Positions 38,529 to 46,840 of a stretch of DNA of 64,000 nt are shown one piece after another. Position 1 is the first letter of the stretch. Every line of letters starts with the position of its first letter. The notes under the pieces are model-generated. The model was not told where the DNA came from and made no database searches. It was given only the letters and a program-made list of their open reading frames with translations. This DNA comes from JACNKJ01 sp964344565 (lineage in GTDB: Bacteria > Krumholzibacteriota > Krumholzibacteriia > JACNKJ01). A program made the translations under genes and the position numbers. Location of the stretch: positions 54,146-118,145 of the forward strand of contig CAYFNT010000009.1 of the NCBI GenBank assembly GCA_964344565.1, in the 5' to 3' direction.

Positions 38529-39073
38529 GCGAAGCTGGAGGCGAAATGAAACTGGCCGGCTACCTCGTGGAATTCGAGACGGCGGGCGATCTGCTCACCG
38601 CGGCCGAGAAGGTCCGCGACGCGGGCTTCAAGCATTGGGACTGCTTCACGCCCTTCCCCGTTCACGGCCTCGACGACGCGATGGGATTGGGCCCGACCAA
38701 GCTGCCCTGGCTGGTCTTCGGCGGCGGCGCCAGCGGGGCCTTCCTGGGCATGCTCATGCAGTGGTGGATGAACACCATCGACTATCCGCTCATCATCAGC
38801 GGCAAGCCCATGTGGAGCATTCCGGCGAATATCCCGGTGGGCTTCGAGACCACCGTTCTCCTGGCCGCCTTCGGCGCCGTCTTCGGCATGCTGGCCCTGA
38901 ACCGCCTGCCGGAGCTGCACCATCCGGTGTTCCAGAGCAAGGCCTTCAAGAGGGCCAGCAATGACCGCTTCTTTCTGAACATCGAGGCCCGCGATCCGAA
39001 TTTCGACGAGACGCGCAGCTTCGAGTTCGCCGAATCCCTGGGCGGCATCCAGGTGGAAAGACTGGAGGACTGA
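38525..39073 (+). CDS. actD: Alternative complex III membrane subunit ActD (DUF3341)
   Basis: This 182-residue protein has two central membrane helices (KLPWLVFGGGASGAFLGML and FETTVLLAAFGAVFGMLAL) and soluble ends. The N-terminal soluble part (GYLVEFETAGDLLTAAEKV) matches the DUF3341 family, which is the ActD subunit. It is a structural component at the membrane face of alternative complex III without known cofactors. It overlaps actC by 4 bp and precedes actE by 1 bp. Confidence 0.9.
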   Translation: MSEAGGEMKLAGYLVEFETAGDLLTAAEKVRDAGFKHWDCFTPFPVHGLDDAMGLGPTKLPWLVFGGGASGAFLGMLMQWWMNTIDYPLIISGKPMWSIPANIPVGFETTVLLAAFGAVFGMLALNRLPELHHPVFQSKAFKRASNDRFFLNIEARDPNFDETRSFEFAESLGGIQVERLED

Positions 39074-39074
39074 C

Positions 39075-39716
39075 ATGCCCAAGTGGTTCGTGCGCGCGCT
39101 CTGGCTGCTCGTCCTCGTGTCCTGGATCCCCCTGGCCATGATCGCAGGCCGCAGACAGGCCAGTGGCGATCAGTCCCGCATTTCCGTGATCACGCACATG
39201 GATAAGCAGAAGAAGTCCTCGGGCCAGGGCGCCTCGGCCCTCTTCGCCGACGGGCGCGTCATGCGTCCCCAGGTGCCCGGCACGGTTTCCCGCGATCAGG
39301 GCGCCGAACTGGACGCCTTCCGCACGGGCAAGGTCGACGGCGACTGGGTGAATGATTTCCCCGTGCCGGTCGACAAGGCCCTGCTCCGCCGGGGGCAGGA
39401 GCGCTACGGCATCTTCTGCGCGAGCTGCCACGGGCACTCGGGCTACGGCGACGGCATGGTGCACAAGCGCGCCCTGGAGCTGCAGCAGCCCAAGTGGACG
39501 CCCCCCTCCAGCTTCCATACCGATCTGGTGCGCGGCCGGACCGTCGGCGAGCTGTTCAACACGATCGGCAAGGGCATCCGCAACATGCCCGCGCATGAAT
39601 CGCAGATTTCCGAGAAGGACCGATGGGCCATCGTGGCCTACGTGAAGGCCCTGCAGAAGAGCCAGTTCGCATCCCTGGACGAGGTGCCCGAAGAGAACCG
39701 GGCAGGACTGAGGTAA
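39075..39716 (+). CDS. actE: Alternative complex III monoheme cytochrome c subunit ActE
   Basis: This 213-residue protein has an N-terminal membrane anchor (LWLLVLVSWIPLAMIAG) and a single class I cytochrome c domain with the heme site CASCH. The downstream methionine in GIRNMPAH is the likely axial ligand. In alternative complex III it is the mobile-type heme c subunit that hands electrons to the terminal oxidase. It starts 1 bp after the actD stop. Confidence 0.9.
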   Translation: MPKWFVRALWLLVLVSWIPLAMIAGRRQASGDQSRISVITHMDKQKKSSGQGASALFADGRVMRPQVPGTVSRDQGAELDAFRTGKVDGDWVNDFPVPVDKALLRRGQERYGIFCASCHGHSGYGDGMVHKRALELQQPKWTPPSSFHTDLVRGRTVGELFNTIGKGIRNMPAHESQISEKDRWAIVAYVKALQKSQFASLDEVPEENRAGLR

Positions 39717-39725
39717 GGACGAGCG

Positions 39726-40934
39726 ATGCACACCAGAACCGTGGATATAGCTCAGGAAAAGACCCTGCTGGGCGATTTCGGGTCGCGCATGATGCGCATC
39801 TCGGCCATCGTGGGTGTGATCGGCCTGGCCGCCACGGCAGTCCTGGCCTTCACGGGCGGCATGGAGCGCTTCTTCCAGTCCTGGCTGCTGGGATTCGTCT
39901 ACTTCCTGAGCATCTCGCTGGGCGCTCTCTTCTTCGTGCTCATCCAGCACGTGACCAGCTCCGGATGGAGCGTCGTCGTCAGGCGACTGGCCGAGGGCGT
40001 CGCCGCGAATCTGCCCTGGATGGCTCTTTTCGCGATTCCCCTGCTCTTCGGCATGGACAGGCTCTACCACTGGGCCGACGCCGAGCACGTGGCCCACGAT
40101 CATCTGCTGCAGTGGAAGCAGCCCTATCTGAACCTGCCCTTCTTCTACGCCCGTCTGGCCATCTACTTCGCGGCCTGGACCCTGCTCTCCCGCGGATATC
40201 TCAAGAGCTCGGTCGGGCAGGACTCCACGGGCGATCCCGAAACCAGCAAACGCATGAAGCGCTGGAGCGCTCCCTCCCTGGTGATCTTCGGATTCACCCT
40301 GACCTTCGCCTCCTTCGATTTCCTCATGAGCCTGGACGCCCACTGGTTCAGCACCATGTTCGGCGTCTACTACTTCTCCGGGAGCGTGGTGGGCTTCTTC
40401 GCCTTCCTGCCCCTGCTCAGCCGGATGCTCCAGCGAAACGGTTTCCTGCGCCGGGCCATCTCCATCGAGCACTACCACGACATGGGCAAGCTCATCTTCG
40501 CCTTCCTGGTCTTCTGGGCCTACATCGCCTTCAGCCAGTACATGCTCATCTGGTACTCGAACATTCCCGAGGAGACCACCTGGTTCCTGCGCCGACAGAC
40601 CGGCGCCTGGGAAGTCTGGAGCTGGTTCCTTCTGGCGGGGCATTTCTTCCTGCCCTTCCTGGGACTGCTGTCCGCAACCCCCAAGCGGCGCGGACGCTAT
40701 CTGATGCCCTTCGCCATCTGGGTGCTCCTGATGCATTGGGTGGATCTCTACTACATCATCATGCCCGAGTTCACCGCGGCGGGAAGTCTGGGTCTGCATG
40801 TCATTGACCTGACCGTCTTCCTGGGCATGGGGGGAATCTGGATGGCGCTGCTCACGCGCACCCTGAGCCGCCAGTCCCTGATCCCCATCAAGGACCCGAG
40901 GCTGGCCGAGTCGCTGGCCTTCGAGAACGCATAG
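39726..40934 (+). CDS. actF: Alternative complex III second NrfD-like membrane subunit ActF
   Basis: This 402-residue integral membrane protein has about ten helices. It is homologous in type to ActC and is the second, non-catalytic NrfD-like subunit. Characteristic stretches are SLGALFFVLIQHVTSSGWS and the helix FAFLVFWAYIAFSQYMLIW. It lacks the N-terminal soluble arm seen in ActC. It lies 9 bp after actE, with a short AAGGA site, and is followed by a small single-helix gene. Confidence 0.9.
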   Translation: MHTRTVDIAQEKTLLGDFGSRMMRISAIVGVIGLAATAVLAFTGGMERFFQSWLLGFVYFLSISLGALFFVLIQHVTSSGWSVVVRRLAEGVAANLPWMALFAIPLLFGMDRLYHWADAEHVAHDHLLQWKQPYLNLPFFYARLAIYFAAWTLLSRGYLKSSVGQDSTGDPETSKRMKRWSAPSLVIFGFTLTFASFDFLMSLDAHWFSTMFGVYYFSGSVVGFFAFLPLLSRMLQRNGFLRRAISIEHYHDMGKLIFAFLVFWAYIAFSQYMLIWYSNIPEETTWFLRRQTGAWEVWSWFLLAGHFFLPFLGLLSATPKRRGRYLMPFAIWVLLMHWVDLYYIIMPEFTAAGSLGLHVIDLTVFLGMGGIWMALLTRTLSRQSLIPIKDPRLAESLAFENA

Positions 40935-40942
40935 AGGTAGGC

Positions 40943-41224
40943 ATGCAGCGTTACGACGATCCGCAATCCGCTTCCAGCCTCTTCGTGGGGTTCATGGGCA
41001 TCCTGGTCGTGGTGCTCATCGTCGTGCTCGCTCAGGGATTCTTCTTCCGTCTCGAAAAGGAAGAACTGGCCCGAAAGAACCTGCCGGGCATGGGCGAAGA
41101 AGCCCAGTTCCTGCGCATGGCGCAGGAGGCTCAGCTCGAGAGCTACGCGCCGGGCGAGAACGGCGCCGTGAAGATGCCCATCGACCAGGCCATGGATCTG
41201 GTGGTCGAGGAGTACGCGCAATAG
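40943..41224 (+). CDS. Small single-helix membrane protein in the actABCDEF operon
   Basis: This 93-residue protein has one hydrophobic helix (FVGFMGILVVVLIVVLAQGFF) followed by a charged helical tail rich in Glu and Gln that ends VVEEYAQ. It lies 8 bp after actF and 10 bp before sco, with an AGAGGTAGG site before the ATG at 40943. Its position suggests a small accessory subunit or assembly factor of alternative complex III. I recognise no named family, so the role is inferred from context. Confidence 0.75.
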   Translation: MQRYDDPQSASSLFVGFMGILVVVLIVVLAQGFFFRLEKEELARKNLPGMGEEAQFLRMAQEAQLESYAPGENGAVKMPIDQAMDLVVEEYAQ

Positions 41225-41234
41225 CGCGATCGCT

Positions 41235-42074
41235 ATGTCTTGGATACGAGTCCTGATTTCGGCCGGCCTGCTGGCGCTGCTCCTCACTGTTCCAGCGGGC
41301 GCTCAGGAATCGGAGGCCCTGCCCTCCGATCTGGAAGGCATCGGGATTTTCGATCGCGCCGGCGCACAGCTGCCCCTGGACCTGCGATTCGCGCGGGCCG
41401 AGGGCGACACGATCCGGTTCGGGGAGCTCTTCGACGGGGATAGGCCCGTCATCCTGAACCTCGTCTATTACAACTGTCCCATGCTCTGCAATCTGATCCT
41501 GGACGGGCAGATCGCGGCGCTGAGGGACATGGAATGGAGCGCCGGTGACGAGTTCCGCATCGTCACCGTGAGCATCGATCCGAGGGACCGTCCCGAGAAC
41601 GCCATAGGACGGAAGCGGCACCTGGTGAACGAGTACGGGCGCGAAGGGGCGTCCGAGGGCTGGGACCTGCTCACCGGCGATGAGTCCTCCGTCCACGAGG
41701 TGGCCGATTCGGCGGGATTCTACTACCGCTTCGATGCGGAGAGCGGCGAGTTCAACCACGCGGCGGGCATCTTCATCGTGACGCCCGACGGCAGGCTCTC
41801 GCGGACGCTCTACGGGATCGAGTTCGATCCCATGACCCTTCGCCTCAGCCTCGTGGAGGCTTCGGAGGGTGGCATCGGAGGAGCCATGGAGCGCGTGCTG
41901 CTCTACTGCTTCTCCTACGACGCCGAGAAGGGCAGCTATGCCTGGGCGGCGAAACGAGTCATGAAGGCCGGCGCGGGTATCACCGTGTTACTGGTCTTCG
42001 GCATGATCCTTCTCTTCGGGCTGCGGGACCGCTCGCGCCGGAAGGGGACCGTGAAGGGAACCTCGACCCTATGA
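41235..42074 (+). CDS. SCO1/SenC-family copper chaperone for cytochrome oxidase
   Basis: This 279-residue protein has an N-terminal signal or anchor, a thioredoxin-like SCO domain and a second hydrophobic helix near the C-terminus (AGITVLLVFGMILLFGL). The copper ligands are visible as the CPMLC pair of Cys in YYNCPMLCN and the His in EFNHAAGIF. Sco proteins deliver copper to the CuA centre of subunit II, which is encoded immediately downstream and overlaps by 4 bp. The C-terminal membrane helix is shared by similar proteins from alternative complex III operons. Confidence 0.92.
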   Translation: MSWIRVLISAGLLALLLTVPAGAQESEALPSDLEGIGIFDRAGAQLPLDLRFARAEGDTIRFGELFDGDRPVILNLVYYNCPMLCNLILDGQIAALRDMEWSAGDEFRIVTVSIDPRDRPENAIGRKRHLVNEYGREGASEGWDLLTGDESSVHEVADSAGFYYRFDAESGEFNHAAGIFIVTPDGRLSRTLYGIEFDPMTLRLSLVEASEGGIGGAMERVLLYCFSYDAEKGSYAWAAKRVMKAGAGITVLLVFGMILLFGLRDRSRRKGTVKGTSTL

Positions 42075-43036
42075 TGAAGGGAATCCTCAGCAACCCGCTA
42101 TTCGCCTCGGGCTTCTGGATGCCCGTGAGAGGCTCCAGCGCGGCCGGCGAGGTGGACTGGCTCTTCCAGTTCATCCTCTGGGTGGCCCTCTTCTTCTTCG
42201 TGCTAGTGGTGGGGCTCATGGTCTTGTTCGTCATGCGCTACCGCCGCCGGCCCGGCGTCGAGCCGGAGGAGAGCCCCAGCCACAACACCAAGCTCGAGAT
42301 CGCCTGGAGCGTGATTCCCATCATTCTCGTGATGATCATGTTCTACGCGGGATTCAAGACCTACCTGGGCATGGAGACCGCCCCGCGCAAGGCCTACGAG
42401 GTGCAGGTGGTGGGGCAGAAATGGCAGTGGACCTTCATCTATCCCAACGGCTACAGCGATCCGGTGCTGCACCTGCCCGTCGACGAACCCGTGCAGCTCC
42501 TCATGCGCAGCGACGATGTCATCCACAGCTTCTTCGTGCCGGCATTCCGCGTGAAGAAGGACGTGGTTCCCGGCCGCTACACCAAGGCCTGGTTCGAACC
42601 CAGCAAGGCGGGAGTCTACCCCGTCTACTGCGCCGAGTACTGCGGCACCGGCCATTCCGACATGACCACCGCGGTGGTGGTGCACGAGCCCGGCGGATTC
42701 GAGAAGTGGCTGAGCACCGCGGGCAACCTCTACGCCGATCTGCCGCCCGCCGAGGCAGGCAAGATGATCTACGCCGCCAAGGGTTGCACGGCCTGCCACT
42801 CCATCGACGGCACGAAGATGGTGGGTCCGACCTTCAAGGGCGTCTTCGGCCTCGAGGAGACCATGAAGGACGGCAGCACGATCATGGTGGACGAAAACTA
42901 CCTGCGCGAGTCCATCTACAATCCCCAGGCCAAGGTGCTGGAGGGCTACGAGCCCGTAATGCCCACCTACCAGGGAACCGTTAACGAAGAGGAACTCGGC
43001 TACATCATCGAATTCATCAAGTCACTGGCCGAATAG
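42071..43036 (+). CDS. coxB: caa3-type cytochrome c oxidase subunit II with fused cytochrome c
   Basis: This 321-residue protein has two N-terminal membrane helices and a periplasmic cupredoxin domain with the CuA site (CAEYCGTGHSDM). A C-terminal cytochrome c domain with one heme site (CTACH) and a likely axial Met (PVMPTYQG) follows. Fusion of cytochrome c to subunit II defines caa3 oxidases. It would take electrons from ActE of the co-transcribed complex. It overlaps the sco gene by 4 bp. Confidence 0.93.
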   Translation: MMKGILSNPLFASGFWMPVRGSSAAGEVDWLFQFILWVALFFFVLVVGLMVLFVMRYRRRPGVEPEESPSHNTKLEIAWSVIPIILVMIMFYAGFKTYLGMETAPRKAYEVQVVGQKWQWTFIYPNGYSDPVLHLPVDEPVQLLMRSDDVIHSFFVPAFRVKKDVVPGRYTKAWFEPSKAGVYPVYCAEYCGTGHSDMTTAVVVHEPGGFEKWLSTAGNLYADLPPAEAGKMIYAAKGCTACHSIDGTKMVGPTFKGVFGLEETMKDGSTIMVDENYLRESIYNPQAKVLEGYEPVMPTYQGTVNEEELGYIIEFIKSLAE

Positions 43037-43045
43037 GCGGAGGCC

Positions 43046-44659
43046 ATGAGCAACTACCTGAATCACACGAGCGGATGGAAATCCTGGGCCTTCACCCTGG
43101 ACCACAAGAGGATCGGCATCATGTACCTGGTGGCCATCCTCACCAGCTTTCTGTTGGGCGGGATCTTCGCCATGCTCATCCGTACGGAGCTGATCGCGCC
43201 GGGTCACACGATCATGGACGCCGACACCTACAACCGCAGCTTCACCCTGCACGGCGCCATCATGATCTTCCTCTTCATCATTCCGAGCATTCCGGCGGCG
43301 CTCGGGAACTTCGTGTTGCCGGTAATGCTGGGGGCCAAGGACGTCGCCTTCCCGCGGATCAACCTTCTGAGCTTCTGGCTCTACTGCTTCGGCGCCGTCT
43401 TCGCCGTCTTCTCGCTGGTGACCAAGGCCGTGGACACGGGCTGGACCTTCTACACTCCCTACAGCACCGAGACCAGCGCCAGCGTGATCTCCATGACGTT
43501 GGGCGCGGTGATCCTGGGATTCTCCTCGATCTTCACTGGACTGAACTTCGTGGTGACCATCCACAAGCTGCGCCCGAAGTGGATGACCTTCTTCAAGATG
43601 CCCCTCTTCCTCTGGTCGCTCTACGCCACCTCGATCATCCAGATCCTGGCCACGCCGGTGCTCGGCATCACGCTGTTGCTGCTCATCGCCGAGCGGGCCA
43701 TGGGCATCGGCATCTTCGATCCGGGCATGGGCGGGGATCCGGTGCTCTATCAGCACTTCTTCTGGTTCTACAGCCATCCGGCCGTCTACATCATGATCCT
43801 GCCGGCCATGGGCATCGTGAGCGAACTGATCAGCGTGTTCAGCCGCAAGACCATCTTCGGCTATCGGGCCATCGCCTACAGCTCCGTGGCCATCGCGCTC
43901 TTCGGATTCTTCGTCTGGGGACATCATATGTTCACCAGCGGTCAGAGCACCCTGGCCAACATGATCTTCAGCCTGTTGACCTTCAGCGTGTCGATTCCCT
44001 CGGCCATCAAGGTTTTCAACTGGTTGGCGACGCTCTACAAGGGCTCCATCAGCCTGGCCGCGCCCATGCTCTACGCGCTCATGTTCATCTTCCTCTTCGC
44101 CATCGGCGGCCTCACGGGTCTTTTCCTGGGTACCCTGGCCACCGACGTGCATCTGCACGATACCTACTTCGTGGTGGCCCACTTCCACTATGTGATGTTC
44201 GGCGGAACCATGATCGCCTTTCTCGGCGGGCTTCACTACTGGTGGCCGAAGATGTTCGGTCGCATGTACAACGAGAAGCTCGCGGCCCTGGCGGCCGCAC
44301 TCATTTTCGTGGGCTTCAACATCACCTTTTTCACCCAGTTCGTCCTGGGCACGCGGGGAATGCCGCGCCGATACTACGACTATGCGCAGGAATTCGCCTG
44401 TGAGAACAAGCTGTCCAGTATCGGTTCCTATGTCCTAGCGATCGGATTCGTGCTTATCGCGGCCTACCTGGTCCACTCGCTGCTCTGGGGCCGGAAGGCG
44501 CCTGGGAATCCTTGGGGCGCCGCCACGCTGGAGTGGTCGCGTTGCCCCTCTCCGCCGCCTCACGACAACTTCACCGAAGTTCCGGCGGAAAGCTCGGATC
44601 CCTACGACTACAGCATCGTGAAGTACGACGAGGAGAGCGACTCCTACCATCTCGCCTGA
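43046..44659 (+). CDS. coxA: Heme-copper oxidase subunit I, A2 type
   Basis: This 537-residue catalytic subunit has 12 membrane helices and the conserved heme and CuB histidines (SFTLHGAIMIF, WFYSHPAVYIM, WGHHMFTSG, DTYFVVAHFHY). The motif YSHPAVY replaces the HPEVY of mitochondrial-like enzymes. The YSHP form marks the A2 subfamily, in which Tyr-Ser take the place of the D-channel glutamate, as in Thermus and Rhodothermus caa3 oxidases. It reduces oxygen and pumps protons in the inner membrane. It lies 9 bp after coxB. Confidence 0.95.
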   Translation: MSNYLNHTSGWKSWAFTLDHKRIGIMYLVAILTSFLLGGIFAMLIRTELIAPGHTIMDADTYNRSFTLHGAIMIFLFIIPSIPAALGNFVLPVMLGAKDVAFPRINLLSFWLYCFGAVFAVFSLVTKAVDTGWTFYTPYSTETSASVISMTLGAVILGFSSIFTGLNFVVTIHKLRPKWMTFFKMPLFLWSLYATSIIQILATPVLGITLLLLIAERAMGIGIFDPGMGGDPVLYQHFFWFYSHPAVYIMILPAMGIVSELISVFSRKTIFGYRAIAYSSVAIALFGFFVWGHHMFTSGQSTLANMIFSLLTFSVSIPSAIKVFNWLATLYKGSISLAAPMLYALMFIFLFAIGGLTGLFLGTLATDVHLHDTYFVVAHFHYVMFGGTMIAFLGGLHYWWPKMFGRMYNEKLAALAAALIFVGFNITFFTQFVLGTRGMPRRYYDYAQEFACENKLSSIGSYVLAIGFVLIAAYLVHSLLWGRKAPGNPWGAATLEWSRCPSPPPHDNFTEVPAESSDPYDYSIVKYDEESDSYHLA

Positions 44660-44675
44660 GGAAGGAAGACGGCGT

Positions 44676-45476
44676 ATGTCCGAGCACTCTAGCAATCTGG
44701 CGCACCACTTCAGCAACTCCGAACAGCAGTTCGAGTCGGGGAAGCTGGGCATGTGGATCTTCCTGGCCACCGAGATCCTGCTCTTCGGCGGGCTCTTCGC
44801 GGCCTACGCCGTCTATCGCGCCAATCATCCCGAGATCTTCGTCTACGCGCACCAGTTCCTGGATCGCAACCTGGGCGCCCTGAACACCATCATCCTCATC
44901 TGCTCCAGCTTCACCATGGCCTGGGGCGTGCGCATGGCGCAGTTGGGACGGCAGAGAGCCCTGCTCATATCGCTATTCCTCACCATCCTCTTCGCCATCG
45001 CCTTCCTGGGCGTGAAGGGCGTGGAGTACGAGCACAAGTGGAAGCACGGCCTGCTCTGGGGCAAGAACTATCAGCCCGTCGAGCATGCGGAAACCGCTCC
45101 GGCCGAGACCCTGCACGGGGACGCCGCTCCGGTGGATGCCCCCGAGGCGCCCACGGGCGAGGAATCGAGTCTCATCGCACCGGCCGAGATCGGACCCACC
45201 GGCATGGTCCATTCGGACGAAGCTCACGGCGAGGAGAGTCACGGCGAAGCGCCTCACAACGTGCACATCTTCTTCGGGATCTACTTCCTGATGACCGGGC
45301 TGCACGGCCTTCACGTGCTGGTGGGCATGGGGCTCATCCTCTGGATCTTCGCTCGCTCCTACTGGGGGCACTTCGGACCCGACTACTACACGCCGGTGGA
45401 CCTGGTGGGGCTTTACTGGCACCTGGTCGACCTCATCTGGATCTTCCTCTTCCCGCTGCTCTACCTGATCGGCTAG
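44676..45476 (+). CDS. coxC: Cytochrome c oxidase subunit III with an inserted hydrophilic loop
   Basis: This 266-residue protein is of the five-helix subunit III type (GKLGMWIFLATEILLFGGLF near the start, GLYWHLVDLIWIFLFPLLY at the end). Between helices three and four lies a hydrophilic insert of about 55 residues rich in Glu, Ala, Pro and His (EHAETAPAETLHGD through EESHGEAPHNVH). This makes it longer than the usual roughly 200 residues for this type. The insert could protrude into the periplasm or cytosol and bind metal, but this is inference. It precedes coxD by 8 bp. Confidence 0.92.
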   Translation: MSEHSSNLAHHFSNSEQQFESGKLGMWIFLATEILLFGGLFAAYAVYRANHPEIFVYAHQFLDRNLGALNTIILICSSFTMAWGVRMAQLGRQRALLISLFLTILFAIAFLGVKGVEYEHKWKHGLLWGKNYQPVEHAETAPAETLHGDAAPVDAPEAPTGEESSLIAPAEIGPTGMVHSDEAHGEESHGEAPHNVHIFFGIYFLMTGLHGLHVLVGMGLILWIFARSYWGHFGPDYYTPVDLVGLYWHLVDLIWIFLFPLLYLIG

Positions 45477-45484
45477 GAGGCGAC

Positions 45485-45823
45485 ATGAGCGACAATGCAA
45501 ACACTCACAAGCCTCACGTGGTGGACGCCAAGATCCTCGTCGCGGTGTGGCTCGGGCTGCTCTTCTTGACCTTCGTCACCGTGGCGGTCACCTGGGTGGA
45601 CCTGGGTTCGCTCAACATCTGGCTGGCCCTGGGCATCGCCACGGTAAAGGCCTCCCTGGTCGCCGCCTACTTCATGCACCTGCGCTACGACAAGCCCTTC
45701 AACACGGTGGTGCTCATCAGCGCGCTGGTCTTCCTCATGGTCTTCGTGGGAATCATCCTGCTGGACACGGGACAGTACGCGGGTGACATCATCGACCAGG
45801 CGGCGCCGGCGCTTCAGCACTGA
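45485..45823 (+). CDS. coxD: Cytochrome c oxidase subunit IV
   Basis: This 112-residue protein has three membrane helices and the family signature ATVKASLVAAYFMHL followed by a short linker and a third helix. Prokaryotic subunit IV is a small structural component of heme-copper oxidases. The ATG at 45485 follows AGGAGG and is the last gene of the rightward respiratory operon. It converges on ctaB. Confidence 0.92.
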   Translation: MSDNANTHKPHVVDAKILVAVWLGLLFLTFVTVAVTWVDLGSLNIWLALGIATVKASLVAAYFMHLRYDKPFNTVVLISALVFLMVFVGIILLDTGQYAGDIIDQAAPALQH

Positions 45824-45846
45824 TCCGCCATTCACGATTCACGACG

Positions 45847-45874
45847 AGGCCCGGGCTTTCTAGAGTCCGGGCCT
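45847..45874. terminator. Inverted repeat between coxD and ctaB
   Basis: AGGCCCGG and CCGGGCCT form a perfect 8-bp stem with a 12-nt loop that includes the ctaB stop codon. It lies between converging genes and could terminate either, but neither side has a T run. Confidence 0.4.
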
Positions 45875-46750
45875 GTTCGCGTTCAGGATCATGATGATGA
45901 GCAAGAGCGGCAGGTACATGACGCTGGCCAGGAACAGCGCCCGTGCCGCCTCGCGCCCGGGATTCCGGTAGAGGCCCCAGGCCCGCAGCAGGAAGAGCAC
46001 TCCCAGCACGATGGATGCCGCGGCGAAGACCATGCCGGTGACGCCGGTCAGCGACAGTGATATCCCGAGGGGCAGTAGCGGCAGGGTGTAGAGCATGGCC
46101 ACCTGGGCGGTGAGTCGGCCGTCGGGATCGCGGTGGGGCAGCATGAGGAAGCCGCCGCGTTCGTAGTCGTCGCGATAGAGCCAGGCCAGAGCCAGGAAGT
46201 GGGGGATCTGCCAGAAGAAGAGCAATGAGGCCAGGATCCATGCGCCCAGGGGCAGGGTGCCCGTGACGGCGGCCCATCCCATCATGGGCGGCAGGGCTCC
46301 CGAGACGGCGCCCACCAGGGTGTTCAGTGTACTCACCCGCTTCATGGGCGTGTAGGCGAAGAGATAGACCACCAGGGCCAGCAGGCCCAGGGCGGTGGTG
46401 AGCAGATTGGTCCAGCTGAGCAGGATCAGCGTGCCGGCCAGCGACATGAGCGCCGCCGCGAACCAGGCGTGGGTTCGGCTCACGCGGCCGGAGGGCAGGG
46501 GCCGTCCCTGGGTGCGCTCCATGAGCGCGTCCTGGCGCCATTCCATCCGCTGATTGAAGGCGTTGGCTCCGCCCGAAAGGAGCGCGGTGCCGACGACGGC
46601 GCCGATGAGCGTACGCCAGTCGCTGAGCCTGCCTCCCGCCAGCCAGTATCCCGAGAAGGCGGTGGCCGCCACCAGGAGGGTCAGCCGTAGGAGGATCAAT
46701 TCCTGATAGACCCGGAAGAGGGATCGGCTTTTTCCAGTGCTTGCGGCCAT
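45860..46750 (-). CDS. ctaB: Protoheme IX farnesyltransferase (heme O synthase)
   Basis: This 296-residue, nine-helix UbiA-family prenyltransferase adds a farnesyl group to heme B to make heme O, the precursor of heme A for the adjacent oxidase. The two Asp-rich motifs are visible: the first near NAFNQRMEWRQDALMERT and the second as LYRDDYERGGF. It is transcribed leftward, opposite to the oxidase operon and divergent from ctaA, and the 90-bp gap between the two probably holds both promoters. Confidence 0.93.
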   Translation of the reverse strand: MAASTGKSRSLFRVYQELILLRLTLLVAATAFSGYWLAGGRLSDWRTLIGAVVGTALLSGGANAFNQRMEWRQDALMERTQGRPLPSGRVSRTHAWFAAALMSLAGTLILLSWTNLLTTALGLLALVVYLFAYTPMKRVSTLNTLVGAVSGALPPMMGWAAVTGTLPLGAWILASLLFFWQIPHFLALAWLYRDDYERGGFLMLPHRDPDGRLTAQVAMLYTLPLLPLGISLSLTGVTGMVFAAASIVLGVLFLLRAWGLYRNPGREAARALFLASVMYLPLLLIIMILNANRPGL

Positions 46751-46840
46751 GGACGGCTCCCGTTAGGATCGCGGACAGGAAACTAGCAGAGCCGGCGCTC
46801 TAGGCGAAGCGTAAAGCCGACCCCTTTTTCCGGAGGCATC

